From Rhododendron vialii (taxonomy: Eukaryota; Streptophyta; Magnoliopsida; Ericales; Ericaceae), in assembly GCF_030253575.1 (NCBI RefSeq), contig NC_080564.1, positions 26,144,561-26,208,560 on the forward strand: 64,000 nt of DNA, given 5' to 3'. A program made the translations under genes and the position numbers. Shown piece after piece: positions 9,596 through 21,937 of this stretch. Under the pieces are notes generated by a model. It was not told the origin of the DNA and made no database searches. It worked only from the letters and a program-made list of their open reading frames with translations. The stretch's first letter is position 1. Each line of letters opens with the position of its first letter.

Positions 9596-12072
9596 ATGGC
9601 TGGTCGGAGGATGGCCTACGGCGGCGGTGTTGATGGTGGTGGTGGTTCTAGTGCGAGTGCTTTTTTGCTTCAAAATCAAAGGATTCCTGATTCTCTCTTC
9701 TTTTCTGGGTCTTCCCCTAATTTTCTTGGTAAATCTCCCTCTTCAATTTCTTAATTGACTTATGTTTGATTCAATTGAAGTTTCTCATATGGTATTGTTT
9801 TAAATGATTGTTGATAATATCATGTAAGTTTTCTTTGGGCTCGTTCTTGCTACTAGCTTCATACCAGTAGCTGAGTTCTACAATTTTATGGTGCGTTTCC
9901 GCTAAACTAAATGGACTACAGGGTAATAATGGCAATAGTTGCTAAATGGTATTTTAGTTGATGTACGGTGAGAGAATAACCTACCTACAAGTCCATGAAA
10001 ACATGGACTTTAGTCCATTTAGTTTAGCGTTGAGCGGAAACGTAAGTTCAAAAAGTTGTGTCACTTATAGAATTGGAAAGTAAAGCATACTTTTTTAAAA
10101 GAAATTCGCACAAATTTAAAGAATTGATAGCGATCTTTAACTTAATTAGTAGCTGAGTTAGAAAATTATGCACGAAAATGCTCATTGCGATCCAAACCCG
10201 GCCTTAGGCAAAGTTGATGTCCTTTTCACCATTATGCTATGCACTGCACTAGAATAAATTCAATAATTCTCCACTGTGAGTGATGACCAGTTGACATGGT
10301 TGCTTTATCTTTAATGGCCACTTTTAGTCTGTTTTCGGGTCGAGAATTTGGGCAAGGGAAAAGGAAAAGGATATAGGAAAATTCAAGGATCTAATGGCTT
10401 GCAACTGTTGGATTCTTCAATCTCTTCATTTCCATTTCCATTTCCTTTTCCTGCCCCAAAATAAAAATACAGCCTTAGCATTATGAACATAAGAATTCAA
10501 CTCATCAGGACAAATTGTACGTAGAAGTCTGAGCTTTCCATAACCCATTGACATGGGTAGTGAAATTTCTCTTTATGACAGCTGATTTGCATGTTTTTGT
10601 TTGCTAGGAAGTGTTTTCCTACCTAAGTGGACGAGTGATTATTAGTATTGGTTGCAAAATGGTCTTGATACTGTTTGGTTTGTCCCTGTATCAGGTTCAA
10701 GGTCCATGGTTAGCTTTGAGGATTTTAATGGTTGTAAAAGACAAGAAAGGCCCTTCTTCCGGTCGTTTGATCAAGAGGAGAATGTAGATGAGGAATACGA
10801 TGAATACTTGCATCAACCAGAAAAGAAGAGGCGGCTTTCTGCTGACCAAGTCCAATTTCTTGAGAAAAGTTTTGTGGAGGAGAACAAGCTTGAACCGGAA
10901 AGGAAAGTTCAACTCGCAAAGGATCTTGGTTTGCAACCTCGCCAGGTTGCAATATGGTTCCAAAACCGACGGGCCCGGTGGAAGACAAAACAACTAGAGA
11001 AGGATTACGGGGCATTGGAATCTAGCTACAACAGCCTCAAGGCCGACTATGATTGCCTTCTTAAGGAGACTGAGAAACTAAAATCCGAGGTAATGATTAA
11101 TGACCCTATCTCATATTATTACATTCTATTAGATCTGTTGTGAGGTTTAGACAATGCTTGATCTATTGTATTTTGATGTGATTCTTTGTCATTCTTTGAT
11201 TCAAAGCATCATGGTATTTCTGATTCTGTAATGCTTACTTATAGTTTTGTCTGTCTTGATCTTATATGTTGTGTGGACTCTTGTAGGGGTGTCTGTTGTG
11301 TGTATTTGTCCAGGTGTTGGATTCATTATCATTTCCAATCGCAAGGACATTGAAAAATATTCACTTGTCTTTAGTATTTTTTTTTATCGCCTTGAGTGAA
11401 TTGGTGTTTAGGAGATGTCATAGATAACTTATTGCGTAATCTGGTAGTTTCATGCATTGTTCCGTGGTCAACTCTATCTACGAATATTCTTGTTCGTGAA
11501 TGTCCATCTAAACATATCACGCATATCCTTGTGAATGTGAACCCGCACATGTAGTTTATACAGTTATTAGAGTCCACAGAACATGTTTCTAATTTCACAA
11601 AATATACTTCAACATTTGTCATATGTTGATTAGAGAAATCAATGGTTCAATTTTCTTTCAGGTTCTTCACCTCACAGACAAGGTGGTTCTCAAGCAGAAA
11701 CATAAGGGTAACACGGATCCATCCGATTCAAACAAACAATTGCTTGCACAACCACAAGCATCGGTTGATTCAGGCATGCCTTCTAATCAGGAAGATCATA
11801 GCTCAGCCAAAAGTGATGTGCTGGATTCAGACAGCCCGCATTATGTTGAAGGTCACTCCTCTCTCATAGAACCAGGTGATTCTTCCTATGTTTTGGAACC
11901 TGAACAGTCGGATCTATCTCAGGATGAGGAAGATAACTTGAGCAAGAATCTGTTGGCTCCAACAGGATACGTTTTCCCGAAAGTTGAACATGATTACCCC
12001 AACCCACCAACAAATTCATGTTACTTTGGCTTCCCAGTTGAAGAACAACCCTTTGGGTTTTGGTCTTACTAG
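9596..12072 (+). CDS. HAT5-like: HD-Zip class I homeobox-leucine zipper transcription factor (HAT5-like)
   Basis: Exons 9596-9728, 10695-11089 and 11662-12072 join in frame to 312 aa, with GT-AG introns of 966 and 572 bp. The homeodomain spans about residues 86-145 (KKRRL at 88-92; recognition helix [10 protein letters not shown] at 132-141). A leucine zipper follows directly (about 146-190) and is split by intron 2 after KLKSE. The C-terminus is acidic and serine-rich and ends FGFWSY, like the aromatic activation tail of the class. Class I HD-Zips bind AATNATT pseudopalindromes as dimers in the nucleus and act in growth and stress responses. No START domain is present, which excludes classes III and IV. 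ATG 9596 is chosen because the peptide MAGRR... matches the N-terminus of HAT5-type orthologues; the same frame is open further upstream to 9542. An upstream ORF lies in the leader. The AATAAA at about 12138 is a possible poly-A signal. Confidence 0.92.
9893..10043. mobile_element. MITE in intron 1 of the HD-Zip gene
   Basis: GCGTTTCCGCTAAACTAAAT with GGACTA is mirrored by AGTCCATTTAGTTTAGCG plus GAGCGGAAACG, giving terminal inverted repeats of about 27 bp around about 95 bp. It sits within the 966-bp first intron in otherwise AT-rich sequence. Confidence 0.7.
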
Positions 12073-13496
12073 TTTCATGTAGATAGTTTATCGTTGTTGT
12101 CGTTATTTTACGTATGGTACTCGTAGCTATACATAAGAAATAAAGCCAACCCATGGCACCACCCTAAACAGATGTGGTGCTGTGGTTTTGGTAAGGTTTG
12201 AAATGTTGGGTATTTGCCTCCCTTTGTAATGGTGTTTTCAGATGGGGCTGAAGTGAACTTGTACTTTTGTTGTGAGGTATCTTAAGCAGAAACATTCTCT
12301 ATCTCTTTTGCTAAAAAGGTTGTTTATAATTCAGACATGGGTTCAAAAATCTGGGAGATGAATGCATGCACGTACTATCCAGCCTCATTTTAGTCGTAAA
12401 ATGCGTGGGGTGGGTCCTAATAGCGTAGTGGAGCAAGCTGAGCAATTAAAGCGCTATTCGGATCATGTACTCTGGATCGAGCCCCTCTCCCACTGCCAAT
12501 GGAAAAAGAAAAAAACACGTGGGGTACGCCCTGTTACTCGGATATTTATTTGGGAATCAAACCTGCTTTTGAGTAGCTAGGCATGCTGATAATAAATTGG
12601 TAACTCAAGCTAAAGTGATCAACGAGGAGCATTAATCTTAGTAGTGTTCAATTCGAAGATGCGGATAGATACAGAGACGAGTTTTATAATCTCGAATTCT
12701 TGTCATTTGGGGAAGAATCACAGCTTAAATTGCATTGCCTTTGAGCCACTGATCCGCTGGAATATTTTGACTGGTGACCTTCTACATGATATGTGCATGT
12801 TTTATTTGACAACTCAAGGTGTTCGGCTCAATTTACGCTCGCTTCGATCAATCTTTAGAGGACTAATTCTATCGTCTACCAGCGTTTTTGGTTCGATGGT
12901 TCAGGTCTGTCCGAGCCAGTTTCACCTCAACTATTTCCTTCTTTGGTCCGGTCAAAGGCAAGCCATCCAAGTTGGGACTAGGGGATTTAGGTTTCGAACT
13001 CATGTTGTCTGGGTTTACAATTCATTCATGTTGTCATTTGAGCTACCCTTTCGGGTTCATCCATCTTGTTTAATCTATTTATTTCTTCCTATTCACGTTT
13101 TTTCAAAGTTGGCAAGTTGACGTTGGTTCGTTCCTTCTAAGCTAACTATTAGTAGATTAGTATTTTTGGTGTTGATTCATTGTGTCTATCTAGTTACGAT
13201 CAAACAAAACAAATTTGATTCCAAATGATGCTTTAGTGATAAAAGGTATTGAGGAAGCTCCATAGCCATAGTGGTTGCCTGGGGGGCCAAAGTTTTGGCT
13301 TCAAATGCATAAAGGAATGGATAAGTACTACATCCATGATCAGATCAATCAACATCAAGCCAACCAAGTTGAAGTTGCAAAATCTGAAAATAAAACCTTG
13401 AAAGAGGTGGTAATGAAACCTACCTTGATACGTTTGATCTATCTAGTGTACCATTGGTGAAAGGATATAGAATTTCGTAGCACGGATAGAAGGGAA
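12073..13496. other. 3' region of the HD-Zip gene and intergenic DNA
   Basis: The first 200-300 bp probably contain the 3' UTR (AATAAA at about 12138). Beyond that, frames such as 12644-13120 have no domain and no codon pattern of a gene. No known repeat was recognised. Confidence 0.45.
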
Positions 13497-13696
13497 CTTT
13501 TTTAAGTGTCATTTACCGACGGTAATAGTATATATGGAACTTTTACCGGCGGTATATTACCGCTGTTTTTTTCTTTCCCAACACTTGCTTTGCCGGCGGT
13601 ATGAATTCTTACATTATAACAGCCGAAAATGCTTTTACCGGCGGTTTTGGGATTATAATCGGCGGTTAGCTAAAACCAAAATTAGGCGTACTAGTG
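13497..13696 (-). mobile_element. CACTA-type transposon terminus (fragment)
   Basis: Read on the minus strand the segment starts CACTAGTACGCC and carries several subterminal copies of ACCGCCGGTAAAA/TTTACCGGCGGT-like motifs in both orientations. Dense short subterminal repeats behind a CACTA end are characteristic of CACTA elements. The opposite end and a 3-bp target duplication were not found, so this is a fragment. Confidence 0.45.
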
Positions 13697-16600
13697 TACA
13701 TTTATGTGACTAAGAGAACACTTACTTGAACTACTAAAGAGGGATTCACAAACATGTTTCAACACTCCTTTCTGTTGAGCATCATGGTTGAGAAAATTGA
13801 ACTTTGAATAAAACATTTATTAATAAAACGTAGAAGCGAAAATGTTCCAAAATATAGCTTATCAAAGGTCAACTTTTTAATGATAAAAAAAAAAAAAAAT
13901 AAATAAGGTCAACTTTTAAAAGTTGTTTTTGGCCCAAAAGCCACTAGTAGAAGCTACGACAATTCAAATTGATAACTTTTTCAAAAAGTTACTATATATT
14001 AGTTGCATCACTTAGGACGCAACAAGCACCCTAGCTAGCTAGTACTTATCTATACTACTTTTAAATGTACGAATATATTTTCTATTTTTTTCTTTCCACA
14101 AATGCCTCAAACAATTGTAACTAATACCTGCTCCATCCTAGGTCTCTTCCCAACCCAACCGACACAATAAGAAATAACCGCCTTGTAAGAAACCTCTCCA
14201 CACAAATAGTCATGACCATACAGATTTGTTGTAACCTTTCATTCATAGTAAGAGTCAATTGATAATTAATTACACCGACGACAAATGATAACAGAGGGTT
14301 TTGGACATTGCACAATTAACTTTTCTCACGAATATCTCCCCATGTAATTTGCTTGCCAGTCACCTAGATCTTTTGCCGAGGATAAGGACACACACGACAG
14401 TATAATTTGGTTCAAGCACTATTGGAGTCGATCGGTTCCACTTCAGGGTTATTATTCATTCCTTTCCTTTTCTTTTCCTTTTTCCATTCTGATACATTCA
14501 TACATGGGTTAATGCTTGTGTTGGCCTTTGATTTCCTTCAAGTTTCATCTATGAATTTTGGTAGAAGGGAAAGGTAAAGAATCGATTAATTTCCTCAGAG
14601 TTTCATCTATGCATTTTGTAAAAGTGTTTTTCAATTTAATTATTTCCAATACATCTAAGTTTTTTTTCCCTTTTCTATTCGTAAATTTACGTATAATTTT
14701 TTCCCGATGCTGTGGTTTTCTTGTCATCTTTTTATATCTTGATTTTCCATTTGTAAAGATAATATCAAATGAAAAGGACATGTTGGACATAAATTTAGAT
14801 ATGTGTTGTGTAAGTAGCATTGTTGTCCTATTATTGTATCGTCATCATCATATGATTACAAGATCAATTTTTTCCATAATTAAAGTGATCTATGCATCGG
14901 GATTATAAGTGCCGATGGAATGAATTGATTGAATCGTGCAAATAAAAACTGTGGTGGATCCTAATAGTCCGAGAACTAAATCCCAATTAAGAATTAAAAT
15001 GAGAAGAATAAAAAAATCAAACAGCAAATATGTGTTTTACTTTCTCTTCTTCACCTTCTTTGGCATATCGAAACTATTTTTCTATTAACTGGTATATGGT
15101 AATTGCTGAAATCCTCAACTCTATTTTTTTTACTTTCCCCGTCGTCATCTCCTTTATTTGTAGTCCTATATATCTAAGACAGGTTCTTCCTAATTAACCC
15201 AAAATAGAGAGCTATACATTGAGTAGTTAAATCTAATGAGATGTGAAGTACTCGGTCGGTCTTCTCAACATACATACATACGTACATACATATATACATA
15301 TACATACATACATATACATACGTACATACATATATACATATACACCGTATATAAAAAGTGGTTTTTCCTTTGCATGATTTTTCATGAGTATCGTATTAAA
15401 TTTCTGGGTAATTAGGAGAAGAAGAGGCGCACCATGGTGAATTTGAACATGTTAATGGGTCATGGTGGCCTTTTCGTAAGTAAATAGTAATGCAGGAAAG
15501 ATACGAAGTACAGTTTCCAGTTAACAATTTCATGTAGTATTATGTCTCCGTAGGCATAAGGATAGCAAATACGTACTCTTCAAATAAGCTTGCCCAATAC
15601 ACACACACACACACAAAACTTGTGTGTACAAGTGTGTGTGGTTGTAGCACTACCCGGAGATCAAGATGGTTTTTCTGCCTCAAGCTGAAAGAATTTATTC
15701 ACATTTGATTTAACTGCATATTTGTTTTATTGCTAGAATTTGTATAGGTCTATTCTTTAATTCAAGATGTAATGTTACTAACCCTAACTTAAAAAAAATG
15801 TTACTAACCCTAAAATGAGATCCACGTACAAATTAAGCACGTGTGCCTTTACTATATAGTCAATAAAAAAAAAAAAATACACACCCTATAGTATCTCCTA
15901 GTTTTTAAGTCTTAAGTTCGAGCATGCATGTCTCCCCTCCCCGCTTTCAGAGGCGAAAGGCCATGGGAGGAGGCCCATGGCCTTGGAGAATGTAATGAAT
16001 TTCACAAGATTAGTAAAAGCTAATAAAGGAGCCAATACATGCTTTATATTCTTATTAAGCAGGATAATGGATTTGATTTTGAGTTATTCAAGTCTTGACT
16101 GTGAATGCCTAGAGATAATTTAGTTAGTTTTTGAAAACTTCATAGTAGTACATTTGACGTGTTTGAATGTAATTCTTTGCGGACGAATTTCAAAAAAAAA
16201 AAAAAATGATGGGTGAAACTAACCGAGAAAAAGAAAACCTTTGTTGGTTTGACATATTTGCATCCTCCCCGCACGCGTGAAATATGTTATTGATTTTTTG
16301 TTGAACTTTCGTGAATATTCCACTACAATCGTGAGCCATCGTTTTTCTTTGATTTGGAACCCAAATAGTCAACTTACCAAGAAAAGAAAAAGTCAACCAA
16401 ATCATACTACTGAAGAAAAATAATGAACCCATGTTCATGGCATACACGGTCCCAGAAATTTCATGAACTTTGGACACAGAGTATATTGGAGAATAATTGT
16501 AAATTGAATGACCTGATGATCAATTCTACATTAGAATATTAATTAGGGAATGATGAAATCGAATGATGACTAAGCTACAAAGTAACCAAGATCATGTATT

Positions 16601-16967
16601 ATTCCCGACCTCACTTGATTGTTGTGGTATTTCGTTGTCGTAATTATTTGTATCTATGTTTTCTACTATTGGAAATAAAAAAATCTATATATATAATTTG
16701 ACACGATTACTTCAACGTATCAAAAATGTCAACTTGGTTGAAGCTAGATAAAAACTAATAAGTAACGAAAAAACAAAATGAATGGGAGAACCACGGTTTT
16801 GCTAGATTTATAAAATTTAAGTGCTACAAAAACCTAATATATATGTGCACATATCTTACAGGATTCACCTAATACATGGATAGCATCGCACATTTTTAAG
16901 TTTTAAAACAGGTATGGAATCAATATATCGCTGAACCGCCAAGAAAAACAGTATATATATATGAGTA
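13697..16967. other. Intergenic, no gene recognised
   Basis: AT-rich sequence with short low-complexity tracts: ATAC/ATACAT repeats at about 15267-15345, an AC run at about 15598-15615, and the perfect inverted repeat AGGCCATGGG / CCCATGGCCT at about 15958-15983. Frames up to 116 codons (for example 14558-14908) have no domain. No tRNA or other RNA gene was recognised. Confidence 0.5.
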
Positions 16968-17368
16968 GTGCTAGCTGCACCGACCAAAGTGTAGGGAAAC
17001 CGTACCGACGGCCACCGGACGGCCGTCTCCGGCCACCGGACGGCCGATCCGAGCCGTCCAAAAATTTTAAAAAAAAAAACCGAGGGGCCCAACGCGGGAA
17101 TCAACGGCATCCGAGGTGTGTAAGGTGCTTGATCCGAGCACCCTTTTTTCGTGTATATATGTATATTCGCGGAATATACATATATACACGAAAAAAGGGT
17201 GCTCGGATCAAGCACCTTACACACCTCGGATGCCGTTGATTCCCGCGTTGGGCCCCTCGGTTTTTTTTTTTAAAATTTTTGGACGGCTCGGATCGGCCGT
17301 CTGGTGGCCGGAGACGGCCGCGCGCGGCGGTCGGTACGGTTTCCCTACACTTTGGTCGGTACACATAG
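16968..17368. mobile_element. Foldback MITE, family B (copy 3, near-perfect long hairpin)
   Basis: Two arms of about 200 bp pair almost perfectly around the centre TATTCGCGGAATA (about 17163-17175). Each arm runs from CACCGACCAAAGTGTAGGG through CCGGTGGCCGG-like GC-rich blocks and a poly-A/T tract to ATCAACGGCATCCGAGGTGT and GGTGCTTGATCCGAGCACCC. Mirrored frames on both strands give nearly identical peptides, a signature of the palindrome and not of genes. Confidence 0.8.
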
Positions 17369-17390
17369 GATTTCTGTATATATATATAGT

Positions 17391-17655
17391 CAGTCTCCCA
17401 TAAGGACCACACTATTTTAATAAAATGTGGACCTCCATTTTTCGATCGAATTTCGATGATCTGAGCCGCTCAATGTGTTCAGAACGTGATTTTAAGGGTA
17501 CTCGTGAAAAATCAGTAAAAAAAAAAGAAGACTGGGAATGACTTCATCCGAGCAGTTTTTGTTTGTTTTTTATTGAACGGTTCAAATAAAAATTGCTCAA
17601 ATCAAGCCATTTTCAGTCATTTCATTAAATACTTCTAATAAGGGCACTCTTATTT
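17391..17655. mobile_element. Foldback MITE, family C (copy 3, partial)
   Basis: The left arm is well preserved (TAAGGACCACACTATTTTAA, TTTCGATGATCTGAGCCGCT, AATGTGTTCAGAACGTGATT). The centre TATTGAACGGTTC is present and the right arm is lost after about 17630. Adjacent sequence to 17850 holds another inverted pair around GATCCAACGGCTGACACTT-like text. Confidence 0.6.
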
Positions 17656-17867
17656 TCGTTAAATGCGGACGTCACTGGTAGTAGTTGGATTGTGATTTCA
17701 ATGGTCCAGATTTTAATAAAATTTTTCCGAGGAAAAGTTAATTGTGACTGGTCATAAACCATCAGCAGATGTAGACCATTGAAATCATGATCCAACGGCT
17801 GACACTTTTCTTGGCTAAGGTCGCCCTTAGCTGAAGGCCTCTGTATATATATATGTATGTATATCAG

Positions 17868-18245
17868 TCATTCACTCCTAAGGACCACCTTATTTTAACT
17901 AAAATACAGACTTCCATATTTCTCCCATTTTCTGATCGAATTTCGATGATCTGAGCCGCTCTATGTGATGAGAACGTGATTTTAAGGGTACACGTGAGAA
18001 ATCAGCAAAAAAAATGACCGGAAAGGGCTTGATTTAAGTAGTTTTTATTTGAACCGTTCAATAAAAAATAAATAAAAATTGCTCGGATGAAGTCCTTCCC
18101 GGTCTTTTTTTTTTGCTAATTTTAGTGTATATCCTTAAAATCACGTTCTGAACACATTGAGCGGTTCGAATTATCGAAATTTGATCAGAAAATAGAGGTA
18201 CGCATTTTAATAAAATGAAGTGGTCCTTACGAGAGACCGACTGTA
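17868..18245. mobile_element. Foldback MITE, family C (copy 4)
   Basis: Complete hairpin: TCCTAAGGACCACCTTATTT at the left and AAGTGGTCCTTACGAGAGAC at the right. Inner arms carry GATGATCTGAGCCGCTCTAT and GAACACATTGAGCGGTTCGA. The centre is near 18060. Confidence 0.7.
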
Positions 18246-18329
18246 TATATATAAAAGTTAGCTTTGTATTCAAGTTTGACAATTGTATAAATCATTAGTC
18301 TTAGTCAAGTGTTTTTTTTTTTCGGGGAA

Positions 18330-18349
18330 GGGGGGGGGGGGGGGGGGGG
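18330..18349 (+). repeat. G20 homopolymer
   Basis: An uninterrupted run of 20 G residues follows TTTTTTTTTTTCGGGGAAG. Such runs are prone to sequencing length error and to G-quadruplex formation. Confidence 0.9.
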
Positions 18350-19589
18350 AGAAATAGTCAAGTGTTCTTGAAGCAACTTAGCCAATTTTTTTAATAATTC
18401 GGTGTGCCTAGCTTATTCAATTTCCAGTAGTGGCTACTACATTTGAAAATTGATTGCTATACCTAGATGATATGGTGAACTAAGTATGAATGGACATTAA
18501 ATATTATTACGGTGAAGCAAGCGATTTCTTTTCAAATTTAACTTGTATAAATCGTTAGTCAAATGTTCTTGAAGCAGTTTAGTCAATCTTTTCACATAAT
18601 TAGATATCCGGGCAAACTTATTCGACTTTAGGTATCGAATTTGCAGAATTTTTCGCGTCATGCGTGAAAGAATTAATTGTGACCTTTTATTTGTTTTTCT
18701 TTTTTTCAATTGCAGTCTCTATCTGTTCGGCATTTCCTTCACGGCATGTAACATGTCAGACTTAAGCCATCCAAAAAGAGCCAAGTGGGTAATTTTTGTT
18801 AAAAGTCTGAGATTAGCTAGCTAGGTAAATTAACAATAAAATTGTACTCCATTTAACATGTGAAGTACATCATTAATTCCTACTAATACGGCCGATAAAC
18901 GAACCAAATTAGATAGCCGAACAGTTGATTGTTAAAGTTTGGTATGACAATTTAATGAGCGTGTAAAGGCTTAACTTGTATGATGAGAAGAGTCAATTTC
19001 AAACGAGTTTTACTCATATGTTACCACTAAGTTTTCCTCTTGTTCATCTCCCATGTGAGATAAGCTATCAACACTTTGGTTGGCCAATCTTGAGGATGTG
19101 GGAAATTGTTGTTCCCGTTCTGGCCATGTCATAATCGAGCCAATCACGTTCGATCTTGAATAGTTTGAATATCTTTTACATCATAAACTGAAAAAGGACC
19201 TAGTAGCAGAGTTCAAGTTTGGTTTGAAAAACTTAAATTAAAAAGGAGTATGTAAATAACAATCTTGACCGAGTTTTCATGAGCGGACACGAACCGGAAC
19301 TCTAGCAGTTTGCTTGGCGGCTTTATTACACATGATTCCGAACTCAAGTGGTTTGCTTGGCTGTTATGGATCACTAAGCTAGATTTCTGAATCCACGCGT
19401 CCATGTCCTTGTGAGAGCATCAAAGTAAGGTTTTTTATTCGTAAAGTGATTTCAGAAAATAAAATATAGAGTTTGTGGTTGAAATGAACACGAGTAGTAA
19501 TTTATTCCAAAAAAAAAATATTACAAAGTTTGCGGTTGGAATGAGCACGAATAGTAATTTATTCCGAAGCAATGAAAATAATACAGGAT
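18350..19589. other. Intergenic, nothing recognised
   Basis: AT-rich sequence with partial internal similarity (TTGTATAAATC.TTAGTC followed by TCAAGTGTTCTTGAAGCA occurs near 18283-18375 and again at 18540-18575). No gene seen. Confidence 0.45.
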
Positions 19590-19835
19590 TTGGATAAATT
19601 TTTGTGTACCGGGTGGGTACCATGTCACCCGGCCGACGTGGTGCCCGAGCAACACATTCGGGCCATTCAAAAGTGTATTGGACGGCTCAGATTGAAACAC
19701 ACACTCTCTCTCCTCTTTCTCTCTCATTTTTCTCTCTCCAAATCCAAACTGTCCAAAACCGAAATGGATAGTCTGAATGCGCCGAGCAGACACCACGTGG
19801 TATCCGCTCGGCACTAAAAAATATTATAAAAAACC
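19590..19835. mobile_element. Foldback MITE, family A (copy 3, inverted)
   Basis: Inverted relative to the copies at 78 and 4525. It contains CATTCAAAAGTGTATTGGAC, a CT-rich interior, and GACACCACGTGGTATCCGCT at the right. The left terminus GGGTGGGTACCATGT has lost its CACGTG. Confidence 0.6.
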
Positions 19836-21937
19836 AGAGTGGTGGGCTAGAGGGCAGCCATACATCGTGAAACATGCAACAACCCTCAGATGGATTTCTC
19901 AGCTCGAGGGGTCCCACCCACCCGGCACCACTTCGACGTGGGCACGGGGTGCGACGCGGCAGCTGACGGATGGTGAGAGGTCTAGCACGTTGCTTCTTCC
20001 TCCATTTTTTTGTTTTGATGGATGAGGTCAAAAGAGCTGGTAGGATCCCACCACTCCTCTATTTCTACATCAGGAATAGTACGTTGAGTAACCCGACGGG
20101 TTTGGTCAAGTGCGCAGGAGAAAATTCAATGAGTTTTTGTCTTTCACGAAGTCGCACGTTCGAATCTCAACGAGGTTAAGCTTTTCAAACCGTGGAGTTA
20201 CTAAAGACTTCTTCCGGTTATTAAATTTCAGAATCGTAGAATTAGTCGAAGTTCGAACAAATTCGTTTAGACATCCGGGTGTACTAGTAGTAAAATGAAA
20301 GAATAGTGTACTACTTCAGTATATATGGGGTAACGTCGTTTGAGCATATATATAGTGATGATATATATATAGATAAGAGAGATAAGAAGGGGATTGGATT
20401 ATGCTGAAAGTGGACCCCTGAATGCCGGGAGGCTGGATGGTGGCTCTGTCCAATTTTTATTCGGCACCCAAAATAGAGAGATGTCACGTGTATGGTTGCT
20501 ATATATCTTGGGCCCGCGCGCCGATGCCGATTGGACACTTTTATGGACGAGCATTTTTCGAGCATTTTTTATCAGCAGCTGTCTGGTAGAGTAAATAAAA
20601 AGTTTGGTGATCTACGATCAAATTTACACGCAACTCGATTGATTTATTTATTTAGTTTTTGTGAACGTCAACACAGTTGGTTTATGAATCCTAGAGTCAC
20701 CTATCAGACAAGGGGCACAATAATTCTTTGGTACTTGCGGTAAGGATTTGATCATGCAAATTTGGGGGAAAAAATTAAGTTTTAAAGAGAGAAAATATTG
20801 CCAAACACAAAAAAAGGGAGGAGAGGATGTTGATTCGATAAAAATAAAAATGAGAGAAGAAATCGTTGCCCATTTTCTTTCTTCCTTTTCTGGTGGATTG
20901 GTGTCAAATTTGTACTTATTGTTGTTAATGCATTTATATACACGCTTTTTTTTTTTTTTTTTGATAGGCAATTTATATACACATGTTTGTGATCATGTTA
21001 CACAATTAGGTCAGACTGAATTTGACATAGAGAAAGTTAAGAATGTTAGATTTATTTCGTGTGATTAGTAGATCCAATGGTCGGGTAGCACCACATTTAG
21101 CTTGTTTTTCAACTTCTAGAAATTCTTAAAAGTTAGAACCCTAAACTACGATTCTTGCATTTTGCGTTAAAACGGACAAATGATTTGGTGCTGAGCACCC
21201 GGGGCAACTGCCGATGGAGTTAAGGTGTGAGGTCCTGAGTTTGATGCAACAAAACAATACTGATTCCTGATGTGTAATCTAACTCACTCACACACAACAG
21301 CAGCAGCAACAAAAGGTCAATTTTATTTGGACTTCCCACTAGATCTTGAGGTGCATGTACAACAAAGAGTCACACGAGCATTACAATTAGCATTCTCACA
21401 CAATAAATTAACATGGTCCGATCAAACTGAAAAAAGAAAAAAGAGGAAACCCCAGGATCCAAAAAATTATACACAAGAAAATATGTAGTGTATTCGTTGT
21501 ACGGAGTAATTCATAATGAGTAGAGATGGACCTTGGTTGTATTAAGATAAGAATTGGCATGCATATAAAATTGGTAGTTGACACAGGTAAGAAAGCACAG
21601 ACACTTTACAAACATCTCTATCGTTGAAGAAATTCTTTTCTCATTCACTATACTGTATCGACGAAATTCTCTGTTGTTGGTGCTTCTGAGACTCCTCAAA
21701 TAATTGAATTCAGCACTACCAAAACAGGAAATGTTGCAATCCAGTAATTCACACCAAGTTAAAACATCTTTAAATCGTTTTCCACCATGACTGGAATGCG
21801 GCAGATTTCATTTTGGTCATTTCTGGAACTGTGTTGGAGACCAGTCACTTTTGAGAGTAAATAAGAAGCTTCATACCTTTTAATAGGGTGGCTACTTGCT
21901 TACATTGCAGGACTTAAAATGATGCAGTTAGAATGAG
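19836..21937. other. Intergenic between repeat block and HPP gene
   Basis: No gene recognised. Two tRNA-like box-B matches (GCACGTTCGAATCTCAACG near 20155 and GGTCCTGAGTTTGATGC near 21230) could mark SINE remnants. The right end is just past the 3' end of the minus-strand HPP gene and should include its 3' UTR. Confidence 0.4.

Noticed and set aside
16961..17412. Overlapping frames on both strands with almost identical peptides
   Set aside because: They arise because the region is a near-perfect palindrome; no domain and no splice structure.
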